A stretch of 31,927 nucleotides of DNA, taken from IMG/VR virus record IMGVR_UViG_3300020152_000048, positions 1 to 31,927 of that record. One strand, given 5' to 3'. Origin of the DNA: a virus. The notes under the pieces were generated by a model. That model was not told the DNA's origin. It searched no databases and worked only from the letters and a program-made list of their open reading frames with translations. Each line of letters begins with the position of its first letter. The first letter of the stretch is position 1. Positions 29,062 to 31,927 of the stretch are shown one piece after another. The position numbers and the translations under genes are program-made.

Positions 29062-30844
29062 TCGGGTTCCCCTCCTCTTTAAAGATTTTGATTAGGCGTG
29101 TGAGTGTCTCTTGAAAAAGTTCGAAACGTTCTTTGAGAACCTGACATTTTTCATGCATGTCCGTGTTCGGGGTAAGTCCGTAAGACCACCATTTGTTCTC
29201 AAGTTCGAAGAAGCGTGTCGCACAACATTGGATAACGAAGGCAACAAACATGTCATCGTTGCAACAACGCATGAACATATACATTAGAGCTGCGAAGCGA
29301 TCTTCCGGAACGGTTTCGAAAGCCTGAAGCGCTTCTGCTTCATCAATAGATCGTTCGGCTTGGATCAAAAAACCTTCTAAGTTTTTTACTAGCTCTTTGT
29401 TGTCCCACGATCGGTAGTAAATGACTTTGCTGTCTTCGGGTTTCGTAGGATCAACGGGATCTAACTTTTCAGCTGCTTCTGCTAGGTCGACATAGGGAAC
29501 ACCAAGGATCGGCAAGCCTTTTGCCGAGCAGTTGCTAACTGTTGCTCTTTGACCAATGTAACCAAGCTCTTCTCCGTATTCTTTAGCCCACTGATAGTAA
29601 GTAATGTTGGTGACGACATCAGAGCCGTCATTGGCTTTCATCGTAAGAGTTGGGGCGTGTGTTCGCTTTGTTTGAAAATCCTCTAACGGGATGTAATTAC
29701 CCCAGTCAGGATGACCGGTTCCGGAACAATGGGAACGATAGAGGCCATCTTTTTCTTCGTAGGTGCTATCAATGCCAACTAAGAAAATCTTTCGACAACC
29801 AAAGTAGTCTGCGAGACGGAAACCAAGATGAGAAGTAGACCCGCCGCATCTCAGAATTCCTTTTGGAAAGGATTTTTCAAAGTAAGCGTAGAAGCTATAG
29901 TTGCGGTAAACAATGCGGACCTGGCCGGGGTAAAGGTCAAGGACTTCGGGGTGTACCACTGGAAAAGCGACCAAGTCCGCACTGACTTCCTCGAGCCCTT
30001 CGAAGAAGGGTTTCTGATAGGAATTCAAACGTTCGATTGAGGTAACGAAATCAACCCTGATGCCTGCATTAACAAGAGGCTTCAACGCCGCATCAGCTGC
30101 AATTACGATGAAGCGATCATTGTATTTCTTAATCTTCTCTAGATTCTGATCAAGAGAGGGACCAGCCCCTACTACAAGGGCGGACATACCTTTATAGTGA
30201 TCTTTCAACGTAGAAACTCCAGGAGCTGAAAGAAGCCAATCCTTGTTGCGAACAGTGACTTCAACTCCAAGAAGAGAGTCATCAAGATTGCCATGGTTGT
30301 GAAACACATGACTGCATGTTTCTCGATAAGCAGTTGCAAGTTGTTGATAAAAACCAGCTGCCTCTGGCAAACGCGCATCGATAACGTTCAAAATTTGTAC
30401 GTTGAGCATTAAACTCGTGACGTGCTCAGGCTTCAAAGCACGGAACAAAGCAGGCTTAACTGAATCAACCGAGTGAAGAAGAAACCACTCTGCTTTCTCA
30501 TAATTGATAATCTGGGTCAGATCTGCATTTTGAAAACAGAATGCAATGAACTCTGGATCGTTCTCGAAAATAAATAATCTAAAGTTCTCTCGTTGAACCG
30601 TTGAATCACTAAGAAGTGTTCCTAGGAAAACGGGATTTCCAATCCCCGTTAGCAGAATAACTCTCATCGGTGGTTTAGAAGGTGCTGCCGGAACTTCGAT
30701 TTCATCTAACTGAAATAGAGGTGCTGGCTTACGGAGTGTTTCTTCTAACCGAGCTTTTTCGTAAGGATAGCGATTGAAAAAAGCTTTCAAGTTGGCTTCG
30801 AGAGTCGGATTAACATACGACTGTGGGACGACTAGATTAGACAT
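29054..30844 (-). CDS. Maf/DUF115-like (MptE-related) glycosyltransferase-type protein
   Basis: 596 residues. The core from about residue 200 holds MSALVVGAGPSLDQNLEKIKKYNDRFIVIAADAALKPLVNAGIRVDFVTSIE (GAGPSL at 226-231). Then come a GGSTSHLGFRLADYFGCRKIFLVGID segment and SHCSGTGHP. These are hallmarks of DUF115, the domain shared by flagellin-modifying Maf proteins (transfer of nonulosonic acids in Campylobacter, Aeromonas and others) and MptE pyrophosphokinases. An N-terminal Rossmann-like part (MRVILLTGIGNPVFLG; LFIFENDPEFIAFC) is also Maf-like. GGGAGGG lies 6 bases before the ATG. The substrate is unknown; modification of host surface or flagellin is possible. Confidence 0.75.
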   Translation of the reverse strand: MSNLVVPQSYVNPTLEANLKAFFNRYPYEKARLEETLRKPAPLFQLDEIEVPAAPSKPPMRVILLTGIGNPVFLGTLLSDSTVQRENFRLFIFENDPEFIAFCFQNADLTQIINYEKAEWFLLHSVDSVKPALFRALKPEHVTSLMLNVQILNVIDARLPEAAGFYQQLATAYRETCSHVFHNHGNLDDSLLGVEVTVRNKDWLLSAPGVSTLKDHYKGMSALVVGAGPSLDQNLEKIKKYNDRFIVIAADAALKPLVNAGIRVDFVTSIERLNSYQKPFFEGLEEVSADLVAFPVVHPEVLDLYPGQVRIVYRNYSFYAYFEKSFPKGILRCGGSTSHLGFRLADYFGCRKIFLVGIDSTYEEKDGLYRSHCSGTGHPDWGNYIPLEDFQTKRTHAPTLTMKANDGSDVVTNITYYQWAKEYGEELGYIGQRATVSNCSAKGLPILGVPYVDLAEAAEKLDPVDPTKPEDSKVIYYRSWDNKELVKNLEGFLIQAERSIDEAEALQAFETVPEDRFAALMYMFMRCCNDDMFVAFVIQCCATRFFELENKWWSYGLTPNTDMHEKCQVLKERFELFQETLTRLIKIFKEEGNPNG

Positions 30845-30866
30845 TATTCCCTCCCCAGAGAATTGA

Positions 30867-31664
30867 TTAAACTTTTAGGGATGCTTTCTTCTCTTTGCTG
30901 AGAAGATTTTCGCGAGCTCTGACTTCAGCTCCGCAGACCGCGCATGAGTAACGCTGATATTTGCCGACGCTAGTATAAGCGTGACCATTCTTTTGAAGAC
31001 GTTTGCTACCACAACTGCATTGAGTCGCAATATCGTCAGAATAGACGTTGAAGTTGATTGATCTATCCCAAGGCTGAAGTTTTTCATAGAGCTCTTCGAG
31101 AGATAGAACGTCGTACTTGTTGTACTTTTCCATCTCTTTCCAGGCTTTCATATTGCCGTTGAGACATTCTTTCCAAAGATTGAAGCCAAAGAATTTGGCG
31201 TGTTGTTGCTTTTTAAACTTTTTACAAAGCTTATCTGTCATGTACTCAAGCTTGTTGCTCGTGAAGGCAAATCTTCGGCTTGCGATTTGTTTTGTATCAA
31301 TATGCTTGTAGGAACTTGGAGGCTTCATTCCGTTAAGAATGAAGCGTGCGTTTAATTTCTTCTCGTCAAACGCTTTTCCATTCTGGGTTATAACAATGTC
31401 GGCTTCATCTAGAAGTTTCCAAATACCCTCAAGAATCTTTCGATCATCTTCAATATTTTTTGCGTTACGCTGATCCATATACATGATCTTTGAAGCTGGA
31501 TCGCCTAACCACTTCGCTGCCCAAGCTAGAAGATGCCAATCACTTTTAATCTGATTAAGACCCACAGTTTGATCCCACAAGCCCCAGACGTTGGCCAGAA
31601 TCGGTGCCGTCTCGATATCAAACACAAGAATTTTGGGTTTGTTGTTACTCACTTTTCGCTTCAC
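30867..31664 (-). CDS. DEDD-family 3'-5' exonuclease with zinc ribbon
   Basis: 265 residues from a GTG at 31664 (a second GTG, four codons on, is also possible). RNase H-like exonuclease motifs: VFDIET (Asp16, Glu18), VITQNGKAFDEKKLNAR (Asp100), KYDVLSLEELY (Asp185). C-terminal zinc ribbon with CSC (216, 218) and CAVC (241, 244). No polymerase domain follows. A repair, proofreading or end-processing nuclease in phage DNA metabolism is likely. Its 5' end overlaps the previous gene by 20 bases and a 22-base gap precedes the Maf-like gene. Confidence 0.8.
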   Translation of the reverse strand: MKRKVSNNKPKILVFDIETAPILANVWGLWDQTVGLNQIKSDWHLLAWAAKWLGDPASKIMYMDQRNAKNIEDDRKILEGIWKLLDEADIVITQNGKAFDEKKLNARFILNGMKPPSSYKHIDTKQIASRRFAFTSNKLEYMTDKLCKKFKKQQHAKFFGFNLWKECLNGNMKAWKEMEKYNKYDVLSLEELYEKLQPWDRSINFNVYSDDIATQCSCGSKRLQKNGHAYTSVGKYQRYSCAVCGAEVRARENLLSKEKKASLKV

Positions 31665-31833
31665 CTTCGTCTTGTGATTTAATGAAATCCAAAAGATCAG
31701 AAGCTTTGATTGTTAGAATGTCGTACTCAGCTCCGATAACGATCGTTGCGCCGATAATATCGTTTAATAACACTCGTACCTGCGGGTGAGTGATTGGTTG
31801 CTCCGTTTTGGTTCTATCTAATTTGAGTTTCAT
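31645..31833 (-). CDS. Hypothetical 62-residue protein
   Basis: AGGGAGG lies 5 bases before the ATG, which overlaps the preceding stop as ATGA. The product is a small mixed protein (PQVRVLLNDIIGATIVIGAEYDILTIKASDLLDFIKSQ). No family recognised. Part of the same leftward operon as the exonuclease. Confidence 0.65.
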   Translation of the reverse strand: MKLKLDRTKTEQPITHPQVRVLLNDIIGATIVIGAEYDILTIKASDLLDFIKSQDEGEAKSE

Positions 31834-31927
31834 TGACTCACCTCCCTTAAAAGCTTTTTAACTTCTTTTACTTTCCCCAACTCTCTAGCGATCTCTAACG
31901 CCCGATCCATTTCATCCTCGTAGATAG
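31830..31927 (-). CDS. C-terminal end of a gene cut by the window edge
   Basis: Open frame from the right edge to a TGA at 31832-31830, 32 codons seen, reading a charged helix (DEMDRALEIAREL, VKEVKKLLREVSQ). Coupled to the next gene by an ATGA overlap. The rest lies outside the window. Confidence 0.55.
   Translation of the reverse strand, partial: IYEDEMDRALEIARELGKVKEVKKLLREVSQ

Overview
This window is part of a temperate, short-tailed (podovirus-like) phage or prophage that infects a Gram-negative bacterium. The short tail is inferred from a head gene block followed by a head-tail adaptor, a propeller-like tail protein, tail fibres and three internal-virion (DNA ejection) type proteins, with no tape-measure, sheath or tail-tube genes. 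A Gram-negative host is inferred from a spanin pair, several lipobox lipoproteins and consistently good Shine-Dalgarno sites. Temperate life is inferred from a tyrosine integrase beside a complete tRNA-Phe gene and a tRNA-Phe fragment that looks like an attachment core. Both window edges lie inside or close to leftward gene clusters, so the genome continues on both sides.

Layout. 10-2749: a leftward operon with small conserved phage proteins, an outer-membrane lipoprotein and a LAGLIDADG-type protein. 2750-3287: a gene-free divergent control region with mirror-image promoters at its ends, a dense set of inverted repeats, a probable structured RNA and a canonical terminator. 3288-5402: rightward replication genes ending in a T7-gp4-like primase-helicase. 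5369-6972: a leftward set with an HTH protein and several very small membrane or secreted proteins. 6973-7538: a second gene-free control region, probably also holding the packaging site. 7539-15055: terminase, portal, scaffold and capsid. 15116-24807: small structural proteins, fibres, adaptor, tail protein and ejection proteins. 24788-26499: lysis cassette (holin, i-spanin, o-spanin, two more membrane or lipoprotein genes, M15 endolysin). 26496-31927: a leftward block with two small ORFs, integrase, tRNA-Phe, the probable attP, a coupled cluster ending in a Maf/DUF115-like protein, a DEDD exonuclease and the end of a truncated gene.

Regulation visible in the DNA. Six rightward sites share the pattern STCCTC, 11 bases, TGN, then a TATTCT/TAAACT/TAAAAT hexamer, always 20 bases from start to start. 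They sit before the structured RNA, the terminase region, portal, head genes, tail fibre and spanin genes, so they look like a phage late-promoter class. Several lie only 5-7 bases before an ATG that has no Shine-Dalgarno, suggesting leaderless transcripts. A separate AT-rich element built around AGCAAATTA overlaps the -35 boxes of the promoters that drive the non-structural operons, and looks like the operator set of a phage repressor whose gene is not recognisable here.

The most unusual items are the late-promoter/structured-RNA locus at 2804-3169, the split tRNA-Phe arrangement at the integrase, the phage-borne Maf/DUF115-like protein, and a self-cleaving S74 chaperone domain attached to an internal virion protein rather than a fibre.
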